Notes: a model not told the origin generated them from the sequence alone. 64,000 bases of DNA from Nocardioides palaemonis (GCF_018275325.1 NZ_JAGVQR010000001.1:1860001-1924000), one strand, 5' to 3'; counted from the first letter of the stretch, positions 40,134 through 48,952 are shown. Translations and numbers: made by a program.

Positions 40134-40538
40134 ATGACGACCTCCAGCACCGACATCTCCCGCACGACCCTCTGGCACACCTTCTCCGTGCGCGACGCCG
40201 ACGCGATGACGACGTGGCTGCGCGCGGTCGGCTTCACCGAGCACGCGACCTACCGCGACGAGACCGACCCCTCGGTCGTGGTCCACGCCGAGTGGGCGTG
40301 GCCCGGAGGCGGCGGGATCATGTTCGGCTCGGTGCGACCCGACGGCGTGCTCGACGGGACCGGGCCGGCCGCGGCGTACCTCGTGACCCCCGATCCCGAT
40401 GCGGTCTTTGAGGCTGCGGTCGCGGCCGGAGCGACGGTCGTGCGGCCGATGGTCGACCAGGACTACGGCGGGCGCGGCGGCAGCGTGCTGGACCCGGAGG
40501 GAAACCACTGGTCCTTCGGGAGCTACCAGCCCGCCTGA
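40134..40538 (+). CDS. VOC (glyoxalase/bleomycin-resistance) family protein
   Basis: 134-residue single VOC module. WHTFSVRDADAMTTWLRAVGF starts the first beta-alpha-beta unit and GGRGGSVLDPEGNHWSFGSY ends the second, the typical DPxGN-W-F closing motif. The family includes glyoxalases, dioxygenases and drug-binding proteins, so activity cannot be specified. The adjacent AraC regulator suggests inducible detoxification. Confidence 0.88.
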   Translation: MTTSSTDISRTTLWHTFSVRDADAMTTWLRAVGFTEHATYRDETDPSVVVHAEWAWPGGGGIMFGSVRPDGVLDGTGPAAAYLVTPDPDAVFEAAVAAGATVVRPMVDQDYGGRGGSVLDPEGNHWSFGSYQPA

Positions 40539-40584
40539 TCACCGGCAGGCGAGACACCCCGGTCTGGAGCCGGCCACGCTGGCC

Positions 40585-40590
40585 TAGGGT
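40585..40590 (+). promoter_or_regulatory. -10 element before aroH
   Basis: TAGGGT lies 6 bases before the aroH ATG, with no Shine-Dalgarno between, suggesting a leaderless promoter for the aroH-tyrA-cmk operon. Confidence 0.45.
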
Positions 40591-40596
40591 TCTGCC

Positions 40597-40974
40597 ATGG
40601 CAGTACGGGCAGTGCGAGGCGCGACCCAGCTCGACGAGGACACCCGTGAGCACATGCTCGACCGGGTCGCCGAGCTGGTCACCGACGTGATGGCGGCCAA
40701 CGGGCTCGCGGTCGACGACTTCATCTCGATCATCTTCACCGCGACCAGCGACCTCACCAGCGAGTTCCCCGCCTATGCCGCGCGCCAGCTCGGCTTCTCC
40801 GACGTGCCGCTGGTGTGCGCCCGCGAGCTCGAGATCGAGGGCTCGATGCCCCGCGTCGTGCGGCTGATGGCGCACGTCGAGACCGACCTGCCGCGCGCCG
40901 ACGTCACCCACGTCTACCTGCACGGCGCCGCCAACCTGCGCCGCGACCTGACCCGCACCACGAGCCATGACTGA
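40597..40974 (+). CDS. aroH: Chorismate mutase, AroH type
   Basis: 125-residue monofunctional chorismate mutase with the pseudo-alpha/beta-barrel fold of Bacillus AroH. MAVRAVRGATQLDEDTREHM is the conserved N-terminus with the active-site Arg, ISIIFTATSDLTSEFPA and the later VCARELEIEGSMPRVVR supply other active-site residues, and VYLHGAANLRRDL closes the protein. It makes prephenate for the TyrA encoded next, whose start overlaps the aroH stop by 8 bases. Confidence 0.96.
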   Translation: MAVRAVRGATQLDEDTREHMLDRVAELVTDVMAANGLAVDDFISIIFTATSDLTSEFPAYAARQLGFSDVPLVCARELEIEGSMPRVVRLMAHVETDLPRADVTHVYLHGAANLRRDLTRTTSHD

Positions 40975-42055
40975 GCCGGCCGGTCCGGGGGACGTCCCGG
41001 GGCCGGTCCTCGTCGTCGGCACCGGCCTGCTCGGCACGTCGCTGGCGCTCGCCTGCCGCCGCGTCGGGCTGGAGGTGCTGCTCGAGGACGTGTCTTCGGA
41101 GCACCTGCGCACCGCGTCCGGCCTCGGCGCCGGACGCCCGCTGCTCGAGGGCGACCAGCCGGGGCTGGTCGTCGTCGCGACCCCGCCCCAGCACCTCGCG
41201 GTGAGCATCCGGGCGGCACTTGACACGTGGCCCGACGCCGTCGTCACCGACGTCGGGAGCGTCAAGGAGGCGCCGCTCGTCGCGCTGCGCGAGACGGGGG
41301 AGGACGACCTCGAGCGCTACGTCGGCGGGCACCCGATGGCGGGCAGCGAGCGGTCCGGCCCGCTGGCCGCGAGCGCCGCGCTGTTCGACGGACGCCCCTG
41401 GGCGGTGACCCCGCACGAGGGGTCCGACCCGGCCGCGGCCGACGCGGTCGAGGCGCTGGCCCGGCTGTGCGGCGCGGTGCCGACCCGGCTGTCGCCCGCC
41501 GACCACGACCGCGCCGTCGCGCGTACGTCCCACCTGCCGCACCTCGCGGCCGTCCTCGTCGCCGGCCGGCTCGCCGACGCCCCGTCGGCCCACCTCGCGC
41601 TGTCGGGGCAGGGCGTGCGCGACGTGACCCGCGTGGCGGCCAGCGACCCCGCGCTCTGGCTCGAGATCCTGGGCGCCAACTCCACCGCGGTGCTCGACGT
41701 CCTCGGCGAGGTACGCGCGGACCTCGAGGCGCTCATCGGCGCCGTCGCGGTGCCCGGCTCGGCGGACCTGACCGCGATCCTGGCGCGCGGCAACGCCGGC
41801 ACGGCGGCCATCCCGGGCAAGCACGGCGGTCCGGTGCGTCCGACCCGCTCGGTGTTCGTCTCCGTGCCCGACCACCCGGGCGAGCTGGCCCGGCTGTTCG
41901 GCGACGCCGGCGAGGTCGGGGTCAACATCGAGGACGTCCACATCGACCACGACCCCGGGCGCCCGGTGGGCCTCACCGAGCTCGTCGTCGAGGAGGCACG
42001 CGCCGAGCACCTGCTGGAGGCTCTCGAATCCCGCGGGTGGACCACCCACCGGTAA
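40967..42055 (+). CDS. tyrA: Prephenate dehydrogenase with ACT domain
   Basis: 362-residue enzyme of tyrosine synthesis, converting prephenate to 4-hydroxyphenylpyruvate. The NAD site is VLVVGTGLLGTSLALACRRVG, and the catalytic His and signature are in YVGGHPMAGSERSGP. HDRAVARTSHLPHLAA is the second conserved block. The C-terminal ACT domain (from about residue 290, VSVPDHPGELARLFGDAGE) is the likely tyrosine sensor. Confidence 0.95.
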   Translation: MTEPAGPGDVPGPVLVVGTGLLGTSLALACRRVGLEVLLEDVSSEHLRTASGLGAGRPLLEGDQPGLVVVATPPQHLAVSIRAALDTWPDAVVTDVGSVKEAPLVALRETGEDDLERYVGGHPMAGSERSGPLAASAALFDGRPWAVTPHEGSDPAAADAVEALARLCGAVPTRLSPADHDRAVARTSHLPHLAAVLVAGRLADAPSAHLALSGQGVRDVTRVAASDPALWLEILGANSTAVLDVLGEVRADLEALIGAVAVPGSADLTAILARGNAGTAAIPGKHGGPVRPTRSVFVSVPDHPGELARLFGDAGEVGVNIEDVHIDHDPGRPVGLTELVVEEARAEHLLEALESRGWTTHR

Positions 42056-42066
42056 CCTTCTCGCCC

Positions 42067-42762
42067 GTGAGCAGCGCCGACACCGCACCGATTCCCGGGT
42101 CCCTCGTCATCGCCGTCGACGGCACCTCGGGCTCGGGCAAGTCGAGCACGTCGCGCGGCGTCGCCGACCGGCTGGGCCTGCGCTACCTCGACACGGGCGC
42201 GATGTTCCGCGCGATGACCTGGTGGCTGCTGCGCGAGGGCGTCGACGTCCACGACGTGGCCGCGGTGACCGCGGCGGCCGGCCGCCCGCGCATCGAGTCG
42301 GGCACCGACCCGCTCGGGCCGACCATCACGGTCGACGGCACGGACGTGTCGGTCGAGATCCGCAGCGACGAGGTCAACGCGGCGGTGAGCCCGGTCAGCG
42401 CCGTGCCCGAGGTGCGCAGCCGGCTGCTCGACCTCCAGCGCGAGGTGATCGGCGCCGGTGGGATCGTCGTCGAGGGCCGCGACATCGGCTCCGTCGTGTG
42501 GCCGCAGGCCGAGGTGAAGGTCTACCTGAGCGCCGACCCCGACGCCCGCGCGGCCCGTCGCGCCGCGGAGGAGGGCGGCTCGGACCTCGCCACCACCCAG
42601 CAGTCGCTCCTCGAGCGCGACCGGATCGACTCCGGGCGCGCCACCGCGCCGCTGACGATGGCCGACGGTGCCGTCCACGTCGACAGCACGCACCTCACCC
42701 TCGCCGAGGTCATCGACCGCATCGTCGCGCTGGCCACGCAGGCGACCCGCGAGGACGCGTGA
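42067..42762 (+). CDS. cmk: Cytidylate kinase
   Basis: 231-residue CMP/dCMP kinase. The P-loop is IAVDGTSGSGKSSTSRG (about residues 16-32), LRYLDTGAMFRAMTWW gives the NMP-binding site, and IVVEGRDIGSVVWPQAEVKVYL with RAARRAAE completes the core. The GTG at 42067 was chosen since the P-loop begins soon after; TAACCT, whose TAA ends tyrA, lies 8 bases upstream as a possible -10. Its stop overlaps the next start. Confidence 0.96.
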   Translation: MSSADTAPIPGSLVIAVDGTSGSGKSSTSRGVADRLGLRYLDTGAMFRAMTWWLLREGVDVHDVAAVTAAAGRPRIESGTDPLGPTITVDGTDVSVEIRSDEVNAAVSPVSAVPEVRSRLLDLQREVIGAGGIVVEGRDIGSVVWPQAEVKVYLSADPDARAARRAAEEGGSDLATTQQSLLERDRIDSGRATAPLTMADGAVHVDSTHLTLAEVIDRIVALATQATREDA

Positions 42763-43508
42763 TCGCCGCCGACCTCCCGGCGAGCAGCACGGAGCACCCG
42801 CCCACCCGGATGCTGCACGGGCTCCGGCCGCTGTCGGCCTGGCTGCTGCGGCGCCGCTGGACCGTCCGGGTGCACGGGGCCGAGCACCTGCCGGCAGAAG
42901 GTGGCGCGATCCTGGCCGCCAACCACGTCGGCGCGGTCGACGGCCCGCTGCTGGCGATCTTCGCGCCGCGCCCGGTGCACGCGCTGACCAAGCAGGAGAT
43001 GTTCGCCGGGCCCCTCGGCGCCTTCCTGCGCGGCGCCGGCCAGGTGCCGCTCGACCGGTTCCACCCCGACCCGGCCGCGATCCGCTCGTGCCTGCGGGTC
43101 GTGCGGGACGGGGGAGTGGTCGGCGTCTTCCCCGAGGGCACCCGCGGCGCCGGGCTGCTGGACAGGTTCCACCACGGCGCGGCCTACCTCGCGCTGGTGA
43201 CCGGCGCGCCCGTCGTGCCGGTGACGATGATCGGCACCCGCCCGCCCGGCGGCGGCACCAACGCGCTCCCGCCGCGCGGTGCACCGATCGACATCGTCCT
43301 CGGCGAGGCGTGGCGCACGGCACAGCAGCCGTGGCCGCGCACGCGGGAACACGTGGCCGCGGCGTCGGTGTTGTTGCGAGGACACATGCTGTCCGAGCTG
43401 GACGGCGCCCTCTCGCGGACGCGGCGATCCTTGCCCGGGCCCCTTCCTGCGGGACAATCCGAGGACGACCCCGAGACCGGGCTCGTCGAGCACCCCAGAG
43501 AGCTGTGA
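42759..43508 (+). CDS. Lysophospholipid acyltransferase (PlsC family)
   Basis: 249-residue 1-acyl-glycerol-3-phosphate acyltransferase-like protein. The catalytic HX4D is in AANHVGAVDGP (residues about 53-63), and the glycerophosphate site is FPEGTR (about 124-129). Its place between cmk and der matches other Actinobacteria, in which cmk and PlsC domains are sometimes fused. GTG at 42759 overlaps the cmk stop by 4 bases. Acyl acceptor is not certain. Confidence 0.92.
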   Translation: MIAADLPASSTEHPPTRMLHGLRPLSAWLLRRRWTVRVHGAEHLPAEGGAILAANHVGAVDGPLLAIFAPRPVHALTKQEMFAGPLGAFLRGAGQVPLDRFHPDPAAIRSCLRVVRDGGVVGVFPEGTRGAGLLDRFHHGAAYLALVTGAPVVPVTMIGTRPPGGGTNALPPRGAPIDIVLGEAWRTAQQPWPRTREHVAAASVLLRGHMLSELDGALSRTRRSLPGPLPAGQSEDDPETGLVEHPREL

Positions 43509-43514
43509 GCACGC

Positions 43515-44885
43515 ATGAGTGAGTACGACGCCACCAGCGTCGAGTCGTCCGACCCGACCGACCCCGCCGGGCCCGCCCCGGTCCTCGCGGTCGTGGGCCG
43601 CCCCAACGTCGGCAAGTCGACGCTGGTCAACCGGATCATCGGCCGCCGCGAGGCGGTCGTGGAGGACCGTCCCGGCGTGACCCGCGACCGCGTGTCCTAC
43701 GACGCCGACTGGAACGGCCGGGTCTTCACCGTCGTCGACACCGGCGGCTGGGACCCCGACGCCCGCGGCCTCGCGGAGCGGATCGCCGGGCAGGCCGAGG
43801 TCGCGGTGTCGCTGGCCGACGCGGTGCTCTTCGTGGTCGACGCGACGGTCGGCATCACCGACGCCGACGAGGCCGTCGTGCGCATCCTCCGCAAGTCCGG
43901 CAAGCCGGTCGTGCTCGCCGCCAACAAGGTCGACGACCAGCGTACCGAGGCCGAGGCGTACGGCCTGTGGAACCTCGGGCTCGGCGAGCCGTTCCCGGTC
44001 TCGGCGCTGCACGGCCGCGGCTCGGGCGACATGCTCGACGCGATCCTCGCCGCGCTGCCGGAGACGCCGGAGCAGTCCTTCGAGGAGGTCGGTGGCCCGC
44101 GCCGGATCGCGATCGTCGGCAAGCCCAACGTCGGCAAGTCCTCGCTGCTCAACATGCTCGCCAAGGAGGACCGCGTCGTCGTCGACGACGCCTCCGGCAC
44201 CACCGTCGACCCCGTCGACGAGCTGATCCAGCTCGGCGACCGCACGTGGCGCTTCATCGACACGGCGGGCATCCGCAAGCGGGTCAACCAGGCCTCGGGC
44301 CACGAGTACTACGCCTCGCTGCGCACCACGACCGCGATCGACCGCGCCGAGGTCGCGGTGCTGGTGCTCGACGCCAGCCAGACCGTGTCCGAGCAGGACA
44401 TGCGGATCATCCAGACCATCCGCGACGCGGGCCGGGCCATGGTGATCGCGTTCAACAAGTGGGACCTCGTCGACGAGGAGCGCCGCTACTACCTCGAGCG
44501 CGAGATCGAGCGTGACCTCGTCCAGCTGCAGTGGGCGCCCCGGATCAACTTCACCGCCCGCACCGGCTGGCACGTCGACCGCCTCGTGCCCGCGATCGAC
44601 AAGGCCCTCGAGGGCTGGGAGACGCGCGTCGGGACCGGCGCGCTCAACACGTTCCTCGGCCGCCTCGTCGCCGAGCACCCCCACCCGGTGCGCAGCGGCA
44701 AGCAGCCGAAGATCCTCTTCGCGACCCAGCCGTCGGTGGCCCCGCCCACTTTCGTGCTCTTCACCAGCGGCAAGCTCGACGCCGCCTACCTGCGCTTCGT
44801 CGAGCGCCGGCTGCGCGAGGAGTTCGGCTTCGTCGGCACGCCGATCGTGATCGAGCAGAAGCCGCGCGAGAAGCGCAAGCGCTGA
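43515..44885 (+). CDS. der: Ribosome-biogenesis GTPase Der (EngA)
   Basis: 456-residue double GTPase required for 50S assembly. The first G domain has GRPNVGKST (residues about 27-35), DTGGWDPD and NKVD; the second has GKPNVGKSS (about 202-210), DTAGIRKR and NKWD. A C-terminal KH-like domain follows. It starts 6 bases after the acyltransferase stop. Same relative position as Rv1713. Confidence 0.98.
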   Translation: MSEYDATSVESSDPTDPAGPAPVLAVVGRPNVGKSTLVNRIIGRREAVVEDRPGVTRDRVSYDADWNGRVFTVVDTGGWDPDARGLAERIAGQAEVAVSLADAVLFVVDATVGITDADEAVVRILRKSGKPVVLAANKVDDQRTEAEAYGLWNLGLGEPFPVSALHGRGSGDMLDAILAALPETPEQSFEEVGGPRRIAIVGKPNVGKSSLLNMLAKEDRVVVDDASGTTVDPVDELIQLGDRTWRFIDTAGIRKRVNQASGHEYYASLRTTTAIDRAEVAVLVLDASQTVSEQDMRIIQTIRDAGRAMVIAFNKWDLVDEERRYYLEREIERDLVQLQWAPRINFTARTGWHVDRLVPAIDKALEGWETRVGTGALNTFLGRLVAEHPHPVRSGKQPKILFATQPSVAPPTFVLFTSGKLDAAYLRFVERRLREEFGFVGTPIVIEQKPREKRKR

Positions 44886-44891
44886 GGCCGC

Positions 44892-45563
44892 TCAGGGCGT
44901 GACGCCGGCCGCGACCAGCCAGTCGTACGGGTCGATCGGCGCTCCGCCTTCGGGACGCACCTCGAGGTGGAGGTGCGGCCCGGTGGCGTTGCCGCTGTCG
45001 CCGACGGCGCCGAGCGGGTCGGCGACGTCGACGTGCTGCCCGGCCTCGACGTCGGTCGCGCTCTGGTGGCAGTACCAGACCTCCGTGCCGTCCGGGAGGG
45101 TGACGATGGTCCGCAGTCCGTACGGCCCCGCCTCGGCGACCTCGGTCACGGTGCCTGCCGCGACCGCGACGATCTGCTCGCCGGTCGGTGCGCTGAAGTC
45201 CTGCCCGCCGTGCTCGGCCTCCCACAGCGGCCCGGTCAGGCCGAAGCCGGCAGACAGCGAGTAGGACGCCAGCGGCAGGACCGCCGTCACCCGGTCGGGG
45301 TCGCCGGTCCACCCGTACGTCGCGAGCACCCGCTGGCGCCCGAGGAGCGCCCGGTCGCGGGCGTCGGCGCGGCGGTTGAGCGAGGCCAGCGACCGCTGGC
45401 GCTCGCGGAGACGTCGCTGGAGCAGCATCGCCTGTGCCTGGTGGACGTCCTCGCGCACGTTCGACTCCGGCGCGGCGTCGGCGCGGGGAACGGCGAGCGA
45501 CAGGCCGGACGTCGCGACGACGACGGCGAGCAGCAGGCCGGCCGGACGGGGGATGGCGCGCAC
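44892..45563 (-). CDS. M23 family murein peptidase, secreted
   Basis: 223-residue LytM/M23 endopeptidase. A signal peptide (RPAGLLLAVVVATSGLSLAV then RADA) precedes a short coiled region rich in Arg (QAMLLQRRLRERQRSLASLN) and the M23 domain. Zinc ligands are visible in the H-x3-D motif HGGQD and in HLHLEV. The product cuts peptidoglycan cross-links outside the membrane, or activates amidases if degenerate. I chose the GTG at 45563 because ggagga lies 5 bases upstream and the signal peptide follows; the longer frame would run through the tRNA gene. It is convergent with der. Confidence 0.88.
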   Translation of the reverse strand: MRAIPRPAGLLLAVVVATSGLSLAVPRADAAPESNVREDVHQAQAMLLQRRLRERQRSLASLNRRADARDRALLGRQRVLATYGWTGDPDRVTAVLPLASYSLSAGFGLTGPLWEAEHGGQDFSAPTGEQIVAVAAGTVTEVAEAGPYGLRTIVTLPDGTEVWYCHQSATDVEAGQHVDVADPLGAVGDSGNATGPHLHLEVRPEGGAPIDPYDWLVAAGVTP

Positions 45564-45750
45564 GGGTTCCTCCAGGGGGTGGAGGATCCATGGTCTGGCG
45601 GGGTGTCCCGGACGTCCGGGGATCGGCGTGAAATGGCCCGGTCGGGCCCTTCCGTGCAGCCCGGACGGACCACCAGCGGGTCGATTCAACGAGGCCGTTG
45701 GTCCTGCGGTAGTGTTCCCCTCGCTCCACCGGCCTCGCGCCTGGAGCACT

Positions 45751-45824
45751 CGGGCTGTAGCGCAGCTTGGTAGCGCACCTGACTGGGGGTCAGGGGGTCG
45801 CAGGTTCAAATCCTGTCAGCCCGA
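45751..45824 (+). tRNA. tRNA-Pro (anticodon GGG)
   Basis: 74-base cloverleaf. Acceptor cgggctg pairs with cagcccg, the D arm contains gcagcttggtagcgc, the anticodon stem cctga/tcagg carries loop ctggggg (anticodon GGG), and the T arm has the ggttcaaatcc loop. The discriminator is A and CCA is not encoded. A promoter-like TAGTGT lies at 45710-45715. The 3' end is a classic target for tyrosine integrases, and pSAM2 of Streptomyces uses a tRNA-Pro; an integrase gene lies 105 bases away. Confidence 0.97.
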
Positions 45825-45829
45825 CCGAA

Positions 45830-45871
45830 AAATCGCCTCTGGCCTGCGGACACGCAGGGCAGAGGCGATTT
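45830..45871 (+). terminator. Terminator after tRNA-Pro
   Basis: A perfect 12-bp stem, aaatcgcctctg and its complement, with an 18-base inner region that can itself pair partly (cctgcg / cgcagg). It begins 6 bases after the tRNA and has A- and T-rich ends, so it can work in both directions, also ending the integrase transcript. Confidence 0.85.
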
Positions 45872-45929
45872 CCGTTATTGACGTGGATCCTCAGAATGGT
45901 CGTTTACTGGTCGTAAACGATTTCTCGGT

Positions 45930-47111
45930 CTACGAATCCGCGCTCGCGTCTTCGCTCTCAGCGAGCCGCTCGAGGACCTCGGAGAGGTCGGCTGAGACCG
46001 GTGGCTTGGCGATGTAGTGGTCTCGGGTGACCTGGCTCGAGGAGTGGCCGAGCTGTCGCGAGGCGAGCTCCGACGTCGCTGCCTCGGAGATCAGTGTCGC
46101 CACCGTCTTGCGGAACGTGTGCGGGGTCACCCATTCAAAGCCGGTGTCTTTGCGGATCTGCCGCCACCGCCGCTCGATGTTGACGACCTGATGCCACGTG
46201 CCGTTGCGTGTCGCGAAGACGGCGTCGTTCTCGTTGGGTGTCGCGAACTCCCGGCGCACGCGTAGCAGCTCGGCCGCGAACCGGGGTAGCACCACGGTTC
46301 GCCGGCTGGTGTCCGTTTTCGGTGTGGGCTTGCGATACGTGCCCTTCCCGGTCTCGGTCTTGATCGTGCCCGACACCGTGAGGACGGGCAGGTCCCCATC
46401 GAGATCCAGGTCGCTCCAGCGCAGGGCCAGGACCTCGCCGATGCGGCACCCGGTGGCGAGCATCAGGTCGATGATGTCGGCCATGTCACTGGTGGCCCTG
46501 GGTCCAGGGCGGTCCGCGTTGACCCACCGGCGTACTGCTGCGCGGATTTCGATCAGGTCCTCGACCCGGAGAGCCTTGGTCTCCTGCCTGGGACGGTGGA
46601 CCCGGGTCGTCCCGCGGGCAGGGTTCGTCGGGATGGCGTCGTGTCTGACCGCGAGGTCCAGCATGGCCCCGAGGACGACCTTGGCCTTGCGTTGCCGGTT
46701 CACGCTCTGATCGCGCAACCGCAGCAGGAGCCGGTCCAGGCGCCCCGTGGTGGCCTCGCGGAGCTTCAGCCCGCCAACACTGGGCAGCACCAGGTTGTCC
46801 AGCACCCGGCGGTACTCGTTGATCGTGGTCTGCTCGATCCGTCCTTCAGCCTCAAGACCAGAGATCCACAGGTTGGCCAGCTCGATCAGCCGGGTCTCTG
46901 CAGTGATGAGCTCGCCTGCTGGCGCGGTGCGCGTGCTCAGGACGTCTCGAAGCGCTCGCTCCGCAGCCGCCTTGCTCGGACCCGTCGCAGTGACACGACG
47001 AGTGTTGCCGTCGGTGTCACGGAACCGGGTCAATGCTCGGTAGCTTCCGTCGCGGATCTTCTCGGTAGTGATGGTTCCCCAGGTGCCGAGGGGCAGTGGC
47101 GGCCTGGCCAT
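45930..47111 (-). CDS. Tyrosine-type site-specific integrase
   Basis: 393-residue phage/ICE-type integrase. An N-terminal AP2-like arm-binding part (WGTITTEKIRDGSYRALTRF) is followed by a SAM-like core-binding domain (about residues 70-165) and the catalytic domain. Arg223 lies in ATGCRIGEVLAL, His331 and Arg334 in HTFRKT, His356 in RQLGHSSSQ, and the nucleophile Tyr366 in DHYIAK, so the active site is intact. It is transcribed towards the tRNA-Pro gene, the usual arrangement when attP lies just after int. The excisionase gene ends 4 bases upstream. Confidence 0.93.
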   Translation of the reverse strand: MARPPLPLGTWGTITTEKIRDGSYRALTRFRDTDGNTRRVTATGPSKAAAERALRDVLSTRTAPAGELITAETRLIELANLWISGLEAEGRIEQTTINEYRRVLDNLVLPSVGGLKLREATTGRLDRLLLRLRDQSVNRQRKAKVVLGAMLDLAVRHDAIPTNPARGTTRVHRPRQETKALRVEDLIEIRAAVRRWVNADRPGPRATSDMADIIDLMLATGCRIGEVLALRWSDLDLDGDLPVLTVSGTIKTETGKGTYRKPTPKTDTSRRTVVLPRFAAELLRVRREFATPNENDAVFATRNGTWHQVVNIERRWRQIRKDTGFEWVTPHTFRKTVATLISEAATSELASRQLGHSSSQVTRDHYIAKPPVSADLSEVLERLAESEDASADS

Positions 47112-47115
47112 GGCT

Positions 47116-47334
47116 CTACTCGCCTGCTGCGGGCTCGAGGTGCTCGACGATCCAGGCGTCGAGGTCCGCGCGGCGGTAGCGCAGGCAACCGCCCATCTTC
47201 ACGGCGCGTGGTCCGAACCCGGGCCGGCGAGTCCGCCATGTGTAGAGCGTCGCCTTCGGGATCGCGAGGTAGGCCGCCGCCTCGTCGATGGTGAGGATCA
47301 TGCTCTCGTGGCCCGTGTCGACGGTGGTACTCAT
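47116..47334 (-). CDS. Excisionase-like helix-turn-helix protein
   Basis: 72-residue MerR/AlpA-like DNA-binding protein of the excisionase type. MILTIDEAAAYLAIPKATLY is the winged-helix start and KMGGCLRYRRADLDAWI the end, the standard 'HTH_17' layout. ATG at 47334 has gaaggag upstream. It is the directionality partner of the integrase 4 bases downstream; together they form a minimal xis-int pair as in actinobacterial integrative elements. Confidence 0.85.
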   Translation of the reverse strand: MSTTVDTGHESMILTIDEAAAYLAIPKATLYTWRTRRPGFGPRAVKMGGCLRYRRADLDAWIVEHLEPAAGE

Positions 47335-47572
47335 CGTGTGCTCCTTCGTGATCACGAGGACCAGGTTTGCCCTCGTAGCTGAAGGTGTGCAGCCCACACC
47401 GCGCAGGCTGTGGAGAATTGATCCCTGTTCGACCTCCTGGAGCGATCGCAGGTGTCACGCCGAGCGGGGGGTGCCAACTGGACCGACCGACGGGACTCTC
47501 TCGGCGCCCTCTGCTGCTACGTGACGTCGGTGGGCGGGTCGTGATCGAGCTTGCTGTGTTTTGCGCTCTTAG

Positions 47573-47600
47573 CCAGAGGATTGAGGTTCAAATCCTCTGG
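47573..47600. repeat. Inverted repeat resembling a tRNA T-arm remnant
   Basis: ccagaggatt and its exact complement aatcctctgg flank an 8-base spacer. The middle (aggttcaaatcct, 47584-47596) also occurs within the tRNA-Pro T arm at about 45802-45814. No full cloverleaf can be built, so this is not a working tRNA. It lies upstream of the xis gene, on the far side of the int-xis pair from tRNA-Pro, and could be a remnant attachment junction or simply a hairpin. The rest of the 47335-47667 gap shows no gene. Confidence 0.4.
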
Positions 47601-47667
47601 TGCGCTCGGCCGCAGCTCGCAGGTGTGCGCGCAGGCGCTCTCTCAATGCACACGGTCGTATTGAGGT

Positions 47668-48501
47668 CTACCTTGCGTGCGGTTCCTGGCCCCAGGAGTC
47701 GAACAGCAGGGTCGAGGAGAGCGCGTTGAACGGCAGGGGAATGCCGTGCTCGAGGCCCTTGAGGTGTGCAGCCTTGAGGTCCTTGAGCAGCACCGCCAGG
47801 GCCGTGTCCGCGGTCCACCCTGAGACGGAATCCCAGTTGCGGGCGACCCAGCTGTCCCCGGTGGAGACCTTGAAGAGGCTCAGCAGTTCGGACTCGGGAA
47901 GGTCGTAATGCGCGCCGAACCTGAGGCCCTCGGCGACGGCATGCATCGTGATCCCCAGGACGAGGTTGTTGACCAGCTTCGCGGCCTGGCTGTTGCCCGG
48001 GTTGGTGCCGTAGTAGAAGGTGTGCGAGCCGACGGCCTCGAAATACGGGCGTGCCGCCTCTACTCGGTCCTCATGACCGGAAGCCATGATGGACAGCGTG
48101 CCAGCCTCGGCGCCGGAGGCACCGCCGGACACGGCGGCGGCAATGAGCTTCACGTCGCCGGCTTCCTCCACTCGCTGGCCGAGCTCGTTCATCGAGTCGG
48201 GATCGAGGGTGCTCATGACGATGATGGTCAGGCCCTGCGGGTTGGCGGAAAGGAGCCGGTCCTCGCCCAGGATGACATCGACGTTCTGGGCGTAGTCGCG
48301 CACCATGGACACGATGGCGTCGTCGGACTTCTCCGCCACCTCCGTGAGGGTCTCGGTGACGGTGATGCCTGCGGCGCGCGCCTTCTGGCGGCTGCCTTCG
48401 AAGGCGTCGTAGCCGATCACCTCGAAGCCGGCCTTGTTGAGGTTGACCGCCATGGGCAGCCCCATGGTGCCGAGTCCTACGAACCCGATTCTCTTGCTCA
48501 T
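47668..48501 (-). CDS. 3-hydroxyisobutyrate-dehydrogenase family oxidoreductase
   Basis: 277-residue beta-hydroxyacid dehydrogenase. The NAD(P) site is IGFVGLGTMGLPMAVNL, the substrate-binding Ser/Gly block is AAAVSGGASGAEAGTLSIM, and the catalytic Lys lies in GNSQAAKLVNNLVLG. The C-terminal all-helical domain has LLKDLKAAHLKG. Family members oxidise 3-hydroxyisobutyrate, tartronate semialdehyde or related acids; substrate here is unknown. ATG at 48501 was preferred over an upstream TTG because aagggaatt gives a suitable ribosome site. Probably co-transcribed with the preceding small gene. Confidence 0.85.
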   Translation of the reverse strand: MSKRIGFVGLGTMGLPMAVNLNKAGFEVIGYDAFEGSRQKARAAGITVTETLTEVAEKSDDAIVSMVRDYAQNVDVILGEDRLLSANPQGLTIIVMSTLDPDSMNELGQRVEEAGDVKLIAAAVSGGASGAEAGTLSIMASGHEDRVEAARPYFEAVGSHTFYYGTNPGNSQAAKLVNNLVLGITMHAVAEGLRFGAHYDLPESELLSLFKVSTGDSWVARNWDSVSGWTADTALAVLLKDLKAAHLKGLEHGIPLPFNALSSTLLFDSWGQEPHAR

Positions 48502-48526
48502 GATCAATTCCCTTCGTCGCGATGGG

Positions 48527-48952
48527 TCAGTTGGCCGCGGGGTCCGTTGCGCCGCGCTCGGTCATGACCTGCCGGAGCAAGGTCAGGGCGTTGAGCACGC
48601 GCGGGAACCCGACGTAGGGGATGCCGTGGATCAGGGCACCGACGATCTGCTCCTGGGAGAGGCCGACGTTGAAGCCGACGTTGATGTGCAGCTTGAGCTG
48701 CGGCTCGATGCCGAGAGCCGTGAGCATGGAGATCGTCACTAACGTCTGCTCCTGCTGCGTCACGGAGTCGCGGGAGTAGATGTCGCCGAAGGCGAACGAG
48801 ACGATGTAGTCGGCGAGGTGCTCGTCGAGGTCGCGGTAGGACTCGACCAGCTTGGCGTGGTCGAAGGTGCCGGCGTGCTCGGTGGAGACGAGCTCCATCA
48901 TCCGGTCCAACCCTCGCTGGTAACGGTCGGTGGGTGTGTTGATCTCGGTCAC
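48527..48952 (-). CDS. Carboxymuconolactone-decarboxylase family protein
   Basis: 141-residue CMD/AhpD-fold protein. The core RDSVTQQEQTLVTISMLTAL and the segment NVGFNVGLSQEQIVGALIH match the gamma-carboxymuconolactone decarboxylase family. There is no CxxC, so it is not a peroxidase of the AhpD type. It lies 25 bases upstream of the dehydrogenase and opposite the TetR gene; the pair likely forms a small inducible catabolic unit. GTG start. Confidence 0.82.
   Translation of the reverse strand: MTEINTPTDRYQRGLDRMMELVSTEHAGTFDHAKLVESYRDLDEHLADYIVSFAFGDIYSRDSVTQQEQTLVTISMLTALGIEPQLKLHINVGFNVGLSQEQIVGALIHGIPYVGFPRVLNALTLLRQVMTERGATDPAAN

Noticed and set aside
44892..45809. Longer form of the M23 peptidase gene starting at 45809
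   Set aside because: It would run through the tRNA-Pro gene and place the signal peptide about 80 residues inside; the GTG at 45563 has a ribosome site and a proper signal peptide.
47520..47620. Second complete tRNA gene beside the integrase
   Set aside because: Only a T-arm-like hairpin is present; no matching acceptor, D arm or anticodon arm can be folded around it.
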